From the NCBI GenBank assembly GCA_021018995.1, contig CM037589.1, positions 7,641,001 through 7,705,000 of the forward strand: a stretch of 64,000 nt of DNA, written 5' to 3'. This document shows positions 11,427 to 23,378 of this stretch, in pieces. The position numbers and the translations under genes were made by a program. The stretch is from Chloranthus sessilifolius. Its lineage: Eukaryota; Streptophyta; Magnoliopsida; Chloranthales; Chloranthaceae. The notes below the pieces were generated by a model that ran no database searches, was not told the origin of the DNA, and was given only the letters and a program-made list of their open reading frames with translations. Every line of letters starts with the position of its first letter. Positions within the stretch are counted from its first letter, which is position 1.

Positions 11427-11859
11427 AGTTGGTATATGATAACTGACCCATACCAAGCAGTTATTTAGAATGGGTCACTTTTGGGATGTGTGCAATGTGG
11501 AGTCACCATGTGTTGTTTGAATGTACATCCATGATCAAAATGATCAGTGTTGAAGATTGAGATGACAAAACATGTCTATCATGTGATTCAGAGCAGTCAA
11601 TGCCCTTTAAAGGAACGGCTAAATTGCTTTTGAGATTTACATGGTTCTCATTCATTTTGAAGGGCATTTTGACTGCTTTGAATCCCAAGATAGACATGTT
11701 TTTCCGTCCCAATCTTCAGCACTATAGATCTTTAGATCATGGGCATACCATCAAAAGGCACACATGGTGACTCCACATGGTGGCACACATCCCAAAAAGT
11801 GACCCATTCCAAAATCACTACCTGGAACGGGCCAGTTACCATATACGGATATACCAACT
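11427..11859. mobile_element. Fold-back MITE with arms of about 180-200 bp
   Basis: Left arm (11427-11608) and right arm (11659-11859) are inverted copies. Matching blocks include AGTTGGTATAT, GAATGGGTCACTTTT, GGGATGTGTG, GTGGAGTCACCATGTG and AAACATGTCTATC. The spacer is about 50 bp. There is no coding capacity, and the TSD is not clear. A diverged relative of one arm lies at about 33730-33960. Confidence 0.8.
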
Positions 11860-12222
11860 CCATCATATCGATGGTTCTAACCATAATTATTAAGCTAACT
11901 AACCACCACCACCCCACACAAACACGCGAAAAAAATAAAAATAAAAAATAAATTGTGAACTGATGTAGTGAAACTATTAGCTAAATTTACCCTATTTTTT
12001 GCAAGAAATATAGCAAACACTGAGTCACATAGAATGAACCGACCACAAATCTGGTGACTAACAGATAGCAAGTACAAGTCTACACTTCCACCAAAGAGCA
12101 TACAGGTTTAAGTGAGGTTCTTCCAAAGGATAGGCACGAATACCTTTGAAGCAATCGCTAGATGTATCAAACACCTACATCAGCTTATTAGGGAGTGGGA
12201 GTATTAGAAATAAGTATAAGTT
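11860..12222. other. Intergenic or intronic DNA, nothing recognised
   Basis: No gene, repeat or RNA feature that I can support. If the RING1 gene continues leftward, this lies in one of its introns. Confidence 0.5.
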
Positions 12223-12401
12223 GTTTCTCATTGCGTGGCCCATGTCAATCCATTTGCCTTTTCAACAATGTTTTCTATCTGCTCCTTGCAAAAGATACTT
12301 TGTAAATTGTAGTTTCTCATTGCCCAGCCCATGTCGGTCTATTTGCATTTTTAACAGTGTTTTCTATCTGCTCCTTGCAAAAGATACTTTGTAAATTGTA
12401 G
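12223..12401 (+). repeat. 90-bp direct tandem duplication
   Basis: The unit at 12223-12312 is repeated at 12313-12401. Both start TTTCTCATTGC and end CTTTGTAAATTGTAG, with several substitutions in the first half. It lies just downstream, in the minus sense, of the RING1 exon at 12552-12610. Confidence 0.9.
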
Positions 12402-12551
12402 ATTTGTTGTATAGATCACATTAGATGAATGGAACCATTATTCATCTTTGCAGAACATTTTTCTTAAACTAATTTGGGAAAAAATAGCATACATATACCT
12501 ATATTACAAAGAAACTATCTAAATGATGTTGTTTTTTTCAAATATTCATAC

Positions 12552-12610
12552 CTAGGCAGATAGGGCATTGTACTTCTTTGCGTATTTCAGACAATTTTAC
12601 CATGATAAAT
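12552..12610 (-). CDS. RING1: RING1-like exon (start of the RING finger)
   Basis: This is an internal exon of a Polycomb repressive complex 1 E3 ligase. The minus strand encodes MVKLSEIRKEVQCPICLG, the entry into the RING finger: CPIC holds the first zinc-binding cysteine pair, and the family continues with IIRKTRTVMECLHRFC in the next exon. It is bounded by a strong acceptor (cttccttttgcag, 12611-12623) and a donor GTATGA (12551 downward), which is where plant RING1 genes usually break. One base precedes the first full codon, which matches an exon 1 ending at 17697. No downstream RING exon was found between here and 11.2 kb. The rest lies beyond the copia nest, or the gene is truncated. Confidence 0.75.
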
Positions 12611-12614
12611 CTGC

Positions 12615-15600
12615 AAAAGGAAGGGAAACAGCAAGGTTGGTATACCAACATACACCAACATTTTTCCAATAAATAAAATTTATTAGCATAGAAAGGGAGA
12701 CATGGAGAAGGGTTTTTTTTTTTTTTGATCAGTAAAAGAGTAAAAGATTCATATAAGACCAGCGAGGAGCTGGAAAAGCACACAAGAGAAACAAGAGGAA
12801 AGAAATAGAAAAACCTAACAACCAACAAGAGGCTGATAATAGAAGGAGCTAATTAAAAAAGTATCAATGGATAAAACACCATAGGGATGCTCAGTCCCAA
12901 TATAAAAGATGCCTTATCCACACCCTCCTGCGAGCATGAACACACACACACTCATACTCCAAGCGAACACGCTTCTCATTCCATTCACAAATTTCAAAGA
13001 TTTAGAAGTTAAATAATTGATTAAAATATGTAAGTGAGCAGAAGTACATGGACACTAACTAAAGTGTCAGAGTATGACGAGCATCAATGAGTTTGGCTTG
13101 GCAAGCCAATAAAATTCTGACTCCCCGACTCATCCGTACAAAAAACTGATTTAAAATAATAAATTTGATCTAAATAGATGAAACTAGTGCTAATATAATT
13201 TTTTTACAATAACAATGGTGTATATAATTGGAAAGAAGCCGACATTTCTGACTGGATGTAGATAGATAAGGCCATTCCCCAAGATTTATCCCACATGATG
13301 CTCATATTTGATCAATCCAAAGAGCCCAACTAGCAGCCAACCACTGGAACATGTCTTAGCCAAAGAATCACACCTATAGGAGGATCAGAACCACCCAATT
13401 GGCACACTTTAATATTGACCGGAAAAATCCTATGCACAACCAACCATATTAGAGTGCATATATCTCTGATGGTTCAAATCCCCATTGAGTGTACTTTTTA
13501 ACCTACTTTGGTTCAATATACGAGCTACAACTTTTGACATCTTGGATTGCTTAAAAATATGTACCACGTGGCCCAAAAATAGGGCGTTCACAGTTCAATC
13601 TGTGATGGGGCAATCATGCCCCATTTATCCAAGTGGTAAATGCCTGCATTCAATAATGATTATAATAGCAGGCATATATTGATGTATCGAAGAAGTCTGA
13701 CATGTGTCAAACTCAAACTGGGCAGCTTGAGTGGCGAAGTCGAAGTAACACTACGCAGGAGGACTTGACCTATATTGCACCTATACCTTTGAGCTACAAT
13801 AATAAAATAACGACTAATAGGGACAATGTTTTCACATTTGCTACCAATAAAATTGACTTAATTGAATGAGATTACGCAATATCTAACTGTACACGCACAT
13901 GCATCATTTATAAATGTGTATTTATGTCACTTAATAGTACTTTTTAGGGGTGAGAGATGTTAAATAGCATGATATCAATTGAAAAATATGTGGAAATAAG
14001 GAGCTCAATATCATCAATTTTTAATAGGTAAGCTGGGCTCGAACCTGCGACCTTGAGGTTGCAATGTTGTCAAACTTCCATTGTGCTACAGGCCCAAGCC
14101 CTAGCTTAGTATCATCTAGAGACTACTGGGCTATTTGCGTCTATGATGTTTCATGGGCTGTTGGTACCCTAAGATGAGAGGGTCATGATTTTGTTTTTTA
14201 TGCGTAAACGTGGGATCGAACCCCTGATTTCAATGCTAGAACGTGTTTTGAACCTAGGTCTTTCTTTTTTTCCAACTCTAGAACTTTTCAACTCTACTAG
14301 CATCGTTTGTAGAGCCCTGAAAGTAACTAGGACTACTAGGGTTGTTTAATATCCCTACTAAAAACAAATACCATAATTTTTTGTGCATTCCTCCATGTAT
14401 TGTTTTCTTTTCTTTTCTTTTATCAATCCCTACAGTGTCCCTTTCTTCCTCAAAGGTATTGATATGCTGCTTAGCAAATCCTGAAGCCTAAACCCTTTTA
14501 TACTTTCCATGTTCGATAAAGCAGTTTATCATAATAAAGAACTATGTCCCACAATATATACACCTACACACTTTTTCATCTCCCTTTCCAAATTCCAACT
14601 CTTCCTCTAGATCCCCACCCTATAGTCAAAATCTTTTGGCTTTTTAGTTATTTAATCTTAATATATAAATAAAGAAAATGGAATAAATGGAGTGATTGGG
14701 GAAATATTCCCCATACCAGATAATTTTTTCACAAGGGAGCCTGGATTTAATATCTAGGTAGATGTGGACCCATTTGCTCAAAGTTCTTCACCACATTCAC
14801 GTCATATCTCCTTAAAATAACTTCACCAACATATTAGAGCTCTTTTGAAGAAGCAAGCTGAATTCTGATTTCAACATTGAGAGAAAGGAAATATTTGAAG
14901 TTGCATAGATCTACAGTTTAAAAGATCAAAAGAAGAAAAAGAATTCACTTGTACCAGAGTACAAGTTCAACCAATCGATATTACAACCTGAATGACTCAT
15001 GCAAATACAGAAAAAGCAGTTTCTGTCTTGCCCAAATGCTACAAGGACTAGTCCTAAAGGACTCCACTAAGTCACTAAGTCACTAAGTTCGTTACACTTT
15101 TTTTGGAGTACATATCTATAAAATATGTAGGTGAGTTTCTATTACTCAAATTTCCTGACATTCTTAATACAAATTATTATATGGGACCATTTTAAGATCA
15201 ATAGAAGTTAATTTTACTGCTTAACATTTTTCTGGAGATATCTTTTAGTATTGTTTCTTGAGTAGGAAGTACGATCTGAGAAAAATGTTGGGACACTTTT
15301 ATCTGGGATAGAGAAACAACAGACCAATTTTACTGCTGTGAAGTTTTGAGATAATGTGATCACAGTAGATCATGGAGTGCAAGATAAAACACCTCTCAAA
15401 CTAAAAAAATAAAGTCAAAAAAGCATCTGGTTATCTGACATTTATTGTCAAGAAATACATTGGTGGAGCTAGTCAAGACTATGGTCGCCAAGTAGGGGTG
15501 TGGGAATCAATTAGCAAGAGGAAAATACGGAAAATTTTGGTAAAATGTCAAAAAATTTGGGGAAAAGGTTGGGTAAAGAGGAAATCGAAAATTATAAAAT

Positions 15601-17690
15601 ATTGAAAAGTCGCAATTTAATTACGAAATTTGCAATTTTTTTGAAAAAAATGTGATTTTCTGAAAATGACACAATTAAAACATAATTTATTCATTTTAGG
15701 AACAAACCATGTTATATTTTCGGGTTTTTTCAAAAAGTTGCCAAATTTGGTGACTATGGTCAAGCCACGGGAAGCAAATCTGAAGTCTGCTAGCACGAGA
15801 AATACCAGGGCAATAATCATTCCCATGAAGTCAGCTCCTCTTTTAAGAAAAGGTTCTGCGTAGAATTTGTTGGATAAAACTCTAATAAATACAATTCTGT
15901 AACTAATAATGAATAAGTTTGGCTAACCATCCATATGAATATGTAGCTGGACAATCGAAACAGTGTTGGGTTATTAACTAGATCACAGTATGTGGATCAA
16001 ACTTCATTCACAAGCTTGAAACATAGCAATAAAAAGCCAAACTCATAATCCAGAAATGACTATGCGCAGCTGCAGTGGAATGTAAATAGTTATTCGTTAT
16101 AAATCTACACATTTTTAAATATTTGTCAAACTCAACCACCTGGTCTACATCATTGCTATGTTTTTTGGAAACTAGCAATTATCATCATAATAATATGAAT
16201 CGTCAAGATGGTAGAGCAGAAATTTTCAAATACAAGGGATCAATCTAATAACTAGTTTTGGTTCCAGATGAGTCAAAATAGCCAAGACTGGTATGACATC
16301 ACCCTAGGACTTATTCCTAAACAAATGAAGTAAAAAATTAAAAGGGCAACAGGCACCTTCTGATATGAACTTAAAACTATAATTATAGAGCCTGGAAGCA
16401 GAGAAATTCCTGCAAAATAAATGACTCTGGTGGTCCAGATAGAGTTCGATGTGAGTTTATAATCTACTATTTCAATTCTTCATGCTTAAAAGTCATTTCA
16501 AGTAATTATTTGTGTTATCTGAATAAAATTCATGAATAAATTCAGCAGATGTCCAGTTCGTGGCATTTACATTGTAAAGTATCTTATTGCCCAAATCATG
16601 TCCAAATTAGACAAAGTAAGCTCAAAACAGTGGTCATAAGATTCATACTGAAGCGGAGTGCCGCGTTTTCCAAATTTAGATGAATTGATATGACGAATGG
16701 ATGTATAGAAACTTGTGTCTTTAAATAAACAATGATTAAAAGATCGTAAAACTAAAACACGCCCAGACTGAAGAACAATACATGTAAATTTTTTATCTCC
16801 CCAGTGCAAAAGTTTTCATTAAAAACTCACTGTTTCTAAATTCGTCAAATCAAGGCATTTACTAAACGTTTTCTGTGGATTAAATTACTTGATCAATCAC
16901 ATACAAACAGATAATCTCCACAGGTTAGGGCTAAAGCTCAAATACCACAAAGGGAACTTCAGAAGCCTCCCATGCACAAAACTCATCCCAAAAAGGTCAA
17001 ACTAGTATTTCATAGTAAAATACGACATCAATGAGCAATAAAAACGGAAACTCTTCTTCCACCAAACATGTCATATCGTAATGACGAGATCCTCCAACAG
17101 AAATTGTTATTTCGTAATAGCCGAATTACGAAATAAGCAGCAAATCTCTAACTTCAGAGGAGTGCGTAATCGCAAAGCACGCACTTCCAATAATTTGAAA
17201 AAAGAAAAAACACTCCTTAAATCCACCGGAGCACATTACGAGAGGGCTGCCGCAGATCTTAAGAACGTTAATAGAGACGAAAACCAAGCCAAGCCGCACG
17301 TAAAGAATCGAGCGTAATCCCAATAAACCAGGGATCAGAAAGCGTAAAATTACACATAGCATGAAGCAGAGCTGAAACGTAGGCTCCATAAGAAACAGAG
17401 AAAAATGCATGCCGCGAAAATACGAACTAAATACAGCAAGCTAACCAAGCTGAGATCTCGAAACAAGAAGCACAAAAATAATATTTTCACTAAAAAAAGA
17501 AGGCGCAAAATAAAAAACGAAAAGAACGTACTCGTCTTTGTCTCCGTGGGACGAACGGCTACCGTCGGAATCTGAGAAACGGTAGAGAGGAGATAAAGGG
17601 TCATGAAGAAGGGAGGGAAAATAAAAATAAAAAAATAATAGCTATTAATATTATTATTATTGTTTTTACTATTTCGTGTGTAAATATATG
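12615..17690 (-). other. Putative RING1 first intron (about 5.1 kb)
   Basis: AT-rich sequence between the two RING1 exons. It holds a SINE-like segment (about 14030-14100), many poly-A/T runs and no convincing coding exon. An 80-codon minus frame at 16567-16809 has no recognisable motif and is not called. Confidence 0.5.
14030..14100 (-). mobile_element. tRNA-derived SINE-like segment
   Basis: On the minus strand an A-box-like GTAGCACAATGG (14078-14089) is followed about 30 bp later by a B-box-like CAGGTTCGAGCC (14036-14047), the spacing of a Pol III internal promoter. A second B-box-like CAGGGGTTCGATCCC lies nearby at 14212-14226. Neither folds into a full tRNA by eye, so I read them as SINE or tRNA relics. 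Confidence 0.45.
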
Positions 17691-17696
17691 AGATAC

Positions 17697-17809
17697 GTAC
17701 CATCTGGTTGTTGGTCAACTTCTTCTTCGCCATCAACCTGCTCTTGTTTTTCTTGAATGGGCGGGGAGTCTTCATCCATGGTGTCGGAGGAGCGCTTCTG
17801 TGCGGGCAT
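17697..17809 (-). CDS. RING1: RING1-like first exon
   Basis: The start codon is at 17809-17807 and the exon reads MPAQKRSSDTMDEDSPP, then an acidic stretch rich in E, D and Q. This is the typical N-terminus of plant RING1 (PRC1 H2A ubiquitin ligase; the MPAQKRS start is characteristic). Two donors are possible. ATG|GTACGT ends the exon at 17701 but puts exon 12552-12610 out of frame. AC|GTATCT ends it at 17697 and joins in frame to TFIMVKL. I chose 17697 for that reason. Upstream, in the minus sense, the 5' region is CT-rich (GA on the plus strand, 17838-17912), as in many plant leaders. A transcript would settle the donor. Confidence 0.75.
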
Positions 17810-17837
17810 TGCGCGTCGTCGTCGGCTAATTTGGAGA

Positions 17838-17912
17838 GAGAGAGAGCGAGAGAGAGAGAGAGATGGGGGGGCGGGGAAGGGGGGGAGAGTGAGAGAGAGA
17901 GAGAGAGGGAGA
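17838..17912. repeat. GA/CT-rich simple repeat in the RING1 5' leader
   Basis: GAGAGA runs are interrupted by a G-rich block. On the RING1 (minus) strand this is CT-rich and lies about 30-100 bp upstream of the start codon. Confidence 0.8.
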
Positions 17913-17949
17913 GAGTCGTGTGCTTTGGGGTGGCTCGTATTGCCTGATT

Positions 17950-20395
17950 TCACATATGATAGATATTGTATATATGAATATGATATCACATCACGGCGAC
18001 GAAGAGCATGCATTTAATTGCGTTCGCAATGCCCTTCGCTTGCAAGAAGGGCCTCCGTCCGAGGGTATTTCCGTCATTTAAGCTACTTGGGAAGAGTTCT
18101 TTTGCGTTTTTTTGTTGAGAAACTTGGGAAGAGTTCTCAATCACGCTCTATTATGTGTTTAGATAACCGACGGCGTTTTTCTTTCTTTCTTTTATATTAT
18201 TTGTCTCGATGACTTGGTTTTAGGCATAGTTGCCAAAATTAGTTTCATAAAATGTTTTGTAACATGATTAAAATGTGTTTATTTAAATTTTAAAAAAAAA
18301 TCGAAACTTCGTTTTTTCATAAATATGTTGTTTTCTTCTATTTTTTTAACCAATAATATTTGTATTACTTTATTTTGCAGTGTAGAATTGTTTTCCTTTC
18401 TTTTCGTTTTTTTTTGTCTTACGAGACTTAGATGGTGGGGCAGGAAACGAACATAAAGCAACCAGAGCTCACGACGTAAGAGCCATGCGCCTTGTGGACA
18501 TCTAGACCCGTGCAGACGTAGAGAGTATGGATTGCCGTGCACGTCTGAGTACTACTCGAGGTGCGGTGACGCTGCAGCCTGCCGTTCTCTAAAAAAATCG
18601 CATTTGTGAACATTCCAATTATTTGTTGACTTCAAACTAAGTACGCGGGTCGTGTACCTAATGCTCCTATGTATGCTCTAAGATTTATGAATGCACGCAA
18701 ACCTGAGTTGATATTAGGTGACTAACCCGAGTGCACACTAACCTGCATGCCACATATGCCACTCAGGTCAATCTTCTAATGGATATATTAAGCGTCAAAT
18801 GTAACAATCCGGATTTTTTTAATTCTATTTAATGGTGTTAGATAAAGTTTTACATTGTGCACGGTGTTAGCGCTCCACACCGAAACCTACTTCTTCCTTA
18901 GGCCTCGTTCAGGTGTTTTTTGATTTTTCCCAGAAAAGTTCAGATTCTTGGACACTCAAATTCTTAGTAGATTCTTAGCAAACTCATATTCTTGATTTTT
19001 CCCATATGCGTTCTTAAGTTACTCAGATTTCTAACAGATTCTTATAAAACTCAAAATCTTTTGTTTTTAAGTTCCTCTCAGAAAATCTTCAGAATCGATT
19101 CAATCAATGATTATGCTATGACCGTAGAAACATGATATAATCATCAATTTATGTGTCATACTAGGATTTCTCTCAAAATTTACGGGCAACCAATCGAGAT
19201 GAGGCTAAACATATTTGACGGAGTCTTTTTCCGAATTTGATTTAATGGTCATTACTTTTACAATAGGCCACTAATACCCACTAAAATTTATGGTTTGGTC
19301 GGGTTGGGCTCAAACCCGACCCATTGAGGCCCTTGCTCATTAAGGTTGCTGTCAATGGATCGGGTCGACTAGCTACTTGATCTGCCCAACTCGAGTTTTT
19401 TTTTTAGGTCGGGCATATAAACTTGACCTATTGGGTCAGGTTGAGCATGAGACATTTGACCCTTTGGGTATGGTCAGATGGGGTTATCTGGTAATCTATA
19501 TGTAAAAGCATGAAAAATAAAGGTTTTTAACCGGGTTGGTCAATGGGTTGGGTCAGATCTAGTAAATGTCATTTTGATATTGGGCAGTTCAAGTATTAGG
19601 CCGAGATGACTCAATCCATTGACAGACAGACCTACTACTCTTGACGTGCTTTTGTTAAAGAGTCCAACATGTAGAACTTGTCGAGTATACCAAAAACGCT
19701 AGGTCATATGTGTAAATCGAAACTATATAGCTCTAGATATTGCATTTCAAAGATTTGATCCGAATTAGGCTCAGTGTAGCGGTGAAAACAGATTTACAGG
19801 ATTATCAAGTGAAAGATACATTGTTTAATACCCTCGGGAAATTGTTTCATTTTAGATTCGCCGACAATTTAAAATTATCGGGAAAGTGTTATCCTTATGG
19901 TAATTTCCGACAGTTTTATACCGCCGCTAAAGAGTTTTTTTTTTTTTTAAAGGGGAAATTTTTCCCATATATGGCCATTTTAAACTTGTAATTTTTTTAT
20001 TGTATTTTTCCAAAAGACTTCTAGGTGGCACAGCTCATAGAGAGAGCCAAAGAGAACACAGTACGATACACCTATATGGCCTCACTAGTTGTAGCTATCC
20101 TAGTTTCAGCTAATTAAAAGAACGCTCATAAATTAAGCTAAAAAACAAGGAAATAATTTCGAGCCCTTGGACTCATTAACACATGCATTCTAATGTGTCA
20201 AGTTGTGTCAGTAGATGGGCTTTGAAAGTTTCAGCTTTGGTTTTTCCGATTCCAATAGTTCAATCAAATTGGATTTATTGTTTATGGTACAAAAGAATCG
20301 AATACTAAATTAGGCTAGTAAGGTTCTATCTATAGGCCCATTTAAGGTCCAGCCTAAAATGAGCCCAAACTATAGATGCATAATGTGCCGCAGTT
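17950..20395. other. Intergenic region, repeats only
   Basis: It presumably includes the RING1 promoter (from 17950 upward). A single TIR-like end, TAGGCCTCGTTCAGG, lies at about 18898 and its inverse (gaacgaggcc) near 28725. Degenerate GGGTCGGGT-type repeat sequence is at 19300-19620. No gene is supported. Confidence 0.5.
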
Positions 20396-20791
20396 TTAAC
20401 AAATCGGCAGATCGATCATCTTCCTCTTCGCTGTGCTGTTGTCCTCGAGTATTTGAAATTTCTTCAAATTGCACCTAGGCTTGGTGGATTGCTTGCTCAG
20501 GTCCTGTAAGGATGTGCTAGTAGAACTATAATCTGGTCTTGGATTGTGACACGGCGTCATGGCAAGCCTACCCTCCTCAAGATGATCATGAACCATATAA
20601 TTGTCTGACCCATCACAGCTGTTCCACCTGGACATAGAACGCGTACTCCCATACGAGAAGTCAAGATGCCCTCCAACTTGCCCAACTATACTTGCCTTTT
20701 CACTGCTTCCATTGTCATAACTTCTTGGAGGACCCTCTCTGTCATGACCATGTCCAACTCTTCCACTTCTCATTATTGGCGGCCTAATTCC
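20396..20791 (-). pseudogene. Probable linker exon of the USP/U-box kinase gene
   Basis: An open minus-strand frame of about 130 codons begins near PPIMRSGRVGHGHDREGPP and is rich in S, G, R and P, with normal codon use. It lies on the same strand and downstream of the USP exons at 24190-24538. The composition fits the linker that joins USP and kinase domains in plant U-box kinases. I infer the link from position and composition, not from a diagnostic motif. The frame ends in a stop after MIDLPIC, probably read-through into an intron. No kinase motifs follow before the RING1 promoter, so the gene is incomplete. Confidence 0.4.
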
Positions 20792-21434
20792 AATCACTTA
20801 TCCTGAGATAAGAGAAGATAAAGATAAAGAAACAGAAAACTATGGATGTAATATCTCAAAAAATCACGTTAAACAGTGACCTCGGGATCCGTGCCTGATT
20901 GGTCATGGGTTTGACCATGTTGGAGTTCACTAGTTGACGTAGGATACGATGAACGGATGAGATGTGTAAAAATTGAGTGAATGTGTGGAGAGTGAGGTAA
21001 GTCTGGAGTCACATACACTATTATGGTGCATGTGCTCAACACACAAGCTTGAGGGGAGATAAAAGGGTTAATAACCCTAGTTTCTCTTTTGTTTGGTGGT
21101 TGAGAGAGAGTAAAGAAGAGAGAGAGAGGGAGTAAGAAAGGGTAGGTTGAGCTAGGAGTTATTGTGGGTGATTGGAAGGAGATTCAAGCATTTAAAAGAT
21201 CGATTCAACGCGAAGGATCCGTTCAAGCAAAGTTGGAACCCTAGCCTTTCCAACCACTTGATTTAATCAATTTGAGATTGATTGAAGGTAAAATTCTTAT
21301 AGATTAAATGCATATATTAAAAAGGTTTAATTGTGGTTAGAAATAGCTAAAATCATAGGATAATAGCTTAGAAAAAGAAAAAAAAAAAAAAAGTAGAAAA
21401 AGATTTGGAAGAACAGCCCAAAAGGGGGCTAATT

Positions 21435-21905
21435 CTGGCCAATTCGATTAATCGAAATTGAATTTTGATTAATCGAATTTCGCCAAGAAGTTGAAAAGTC
21501 AAGGAATACGAATTCAATTAATCGAACTGAGTTTCGATTAATCGACTTTGACTTTTGATTAATCGATTTTGGTATTGATTAATCGACTGGGAAGCTCCAG
21601 TGGACTCCAGTGGCTGGAGGAAAAATGACCTGGGGAAATCGACTAATCGAAATGGGATTTCGATTAATTGATTTTGAATTTCGATTAATCGATTTGGGAT
21701 CGACTAATCGATTTTGGGAATTCGATTACTCGAATTGAGAATCGAATGAATAGAGTAGAGAAATTCGATTAATCGAATGGGAATTTCGATTAATCGATTT
21801 TGGGAATCGATTAATCGACTTTGAATTTCGATTAATCGATTTTGGGAATCGATTAATCGAATCAGATTCGATTAATCGACCTTGGGGTTCGATTAATCGA
21901 CTGTG
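21435..21905. repeat. TCGATTAATCGA palindrome array in the solo LTR
   Basis: About 20 exact or one-mismatch copies of the 12-bp perfect palindrome occur at irregular 15-40 bp spacing. They are interspersed with a CCAGTGGCTGG palindrome near 21605. Confidence 0.95.
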
Positions 21906-22916
21906 CCAACTTTTGTTGACTTTTGAGTTAGACTTTAAGATTCTCGGAGGATTCTGGACCTTCTTTGTTAATATTTATTGATGTATTGCATGTGTTGTGT
22001 TGTACCATAGGTGGTACGTGTGACCAAGGGCACAAGGAGCCACGTGGGACCTTGATGCATGATTTAGCTGAGACTTGAGGTTGGGAACACCTTGAACATG
22101 TACTTTATTTTGCAAGAGCATGTATGTAGTGATATAGAATTTAAATTTAAAACTGTTTTATTGCTTAAGAGTTTGTGAGAAAGGGTGTGTGTGTGACAAA
22201 GAGTAAGCATAATAAGTCATCCCCAGAGGATGAGAAAGTAAAGTAATAAGAGCATCAGGTGTGATGCAAGTGAATGGATACATCCCAGGGATGTATCCAA
22301 GATTGAATAATGTCTTATAGGGCCTAACTAATATAAGATAGCACACTTACACGATGAATAACTATATGTAAAACACCTGATATTTTTATTATTTGAGGTT
22401 TGATAGGATACCCCACGGACGTGGCGGGATACCCACGACTGGCTCAGTAGAATATCTGTGACCGATACGGCAGCTAATCCGTAGGCCAGTGCGGAGGCTT
22501 ATCCGTACACAGTAAGGACATCCCAGGGATGTTGTGTTATGATTGAAACCCCGCCACCGATCCCCAAGGGAAAGGGGCTTGGATACTATTTGTATTCCCA
22601 GGGAATACGTTTAAAACTGTCTATATAGATGACGATGAAGGGTATCTCATCGGGGCTCGATGCTCTAGTGCTCGGAGATTACTTAAGTTGAAAGGTTAAG
22701 TTTTACTTTAGGCCTATTCAGTGTCATTCATGATTAATTAAAAGATATGTGTAAACCACCAGTAAAATATGATTTCTTTTTAACTGTATTTCTCAGTAAC
22801 TGCATAGACACATCATGCACGGTATATCATGGAATATATGTGAATTATAATTTATATGTTCACTTGTGTTTGTTTCCTATTGAGCTAGGATGTAGCTCAC
22901 CCTTTAGACTATACGT

Positions 22917-23025
22917 CGCAGGTCCATTGTTAGCAGCTGTTTACGCTTCAGGGGACGTTGACCCTGGTGAGTCAGGCCCAGCACCTGGTGACAAGTTAGA
23001 GCCACCTCCAGAGGACTTCTTCTAG
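22917..23025 (+). CDS. Conserved short reading frame in the gypsy LTR
   Basis: The frame reads from AGPLLAAVYASGD to LEPPPEDFF-stop, 36 codons, acidic and proline-rich. The same frame and stop recur in three other LTRs of the window (38946-39054, 49491-49601, 58453-58561) with amino-acid changes but no internal stops. If the transcript starts at the LTR TATA, this lies in the leader upstream of gag. Upstream of CGCAG|GTCC the sequence also looks like a splice acceptor, so it could instead be a leader exon. The start codon is unknown and function is not claimed. Confidence 0.4.
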
Positions 23026-23378
23026 AGGACTCTGCTGTGCATTCTTGAGAGCTTTTTGTGAGATTCTTAGTTCGGCTTGGTATGTCAAGCCTTGTTTTGT
23101 AAACAATGTAATTAAATGATGGGATTATTCTTTTAGAGCAAACCATCAGTGATGATCAGCTATCATCGATGGTTCGGATCGGTTCTCCATTCATGCAGGG
23201 GCATAAAGGTAGAACTGTCTTTTGAATAGTATCATATTTCCGCAATTATAGCTATTATTTCAGTTCATTATTATTGCTTGATATACCAATATTTTGTGCA
23301 TAGCTAAGGGGCACGGTCAAGATGATCGTGCTGATGGCACAAGTTTCGGGGTGCCAAAATCTGGGCTGTCACAATGGA

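Larger units (their letters stand above)
20847..23373 (+). mobile_element. Solo LTR (2,527 bp) of the palindrome-array gypsy family
   Basis: It starts TGTAATATCTC, ends GGGCTGTCACA, and is flanked by a perfect 5-bp TSD, ATGGA, at 20842-20846 and 23374-23378. It is the same family, in opposite orientation, as the LTRs at 38577, 49148 and 58100. Order along it: the conserved block GACCTCGGGATCCGTGCC, a TATA-like GATAAAAGGG at about 21058, a TCGATTAATCGA array at about 21440-21905, short CCCTGGG-type palindromes at 22200-22620, a conserved short ORF ending at 23025, then the 3' end. It interrupts the USP/U-box kinase gene. Confidence 0.93.

Noticed and set aside
16567-16809. 80-codon minus frame in the RING1 intron
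   Set aside because: No motif, no splice-site context and no homology recognised; chance frame.
21435-21905. Regular-looking repeats suggestive of a CRISPR or centromeric satellite array
   Set aside because: The spacing is irregular, the repeat is a 12-bp palindrome, and it is confined to LTRs and one internal position of a retroelement family in a plant nuclear sequence.
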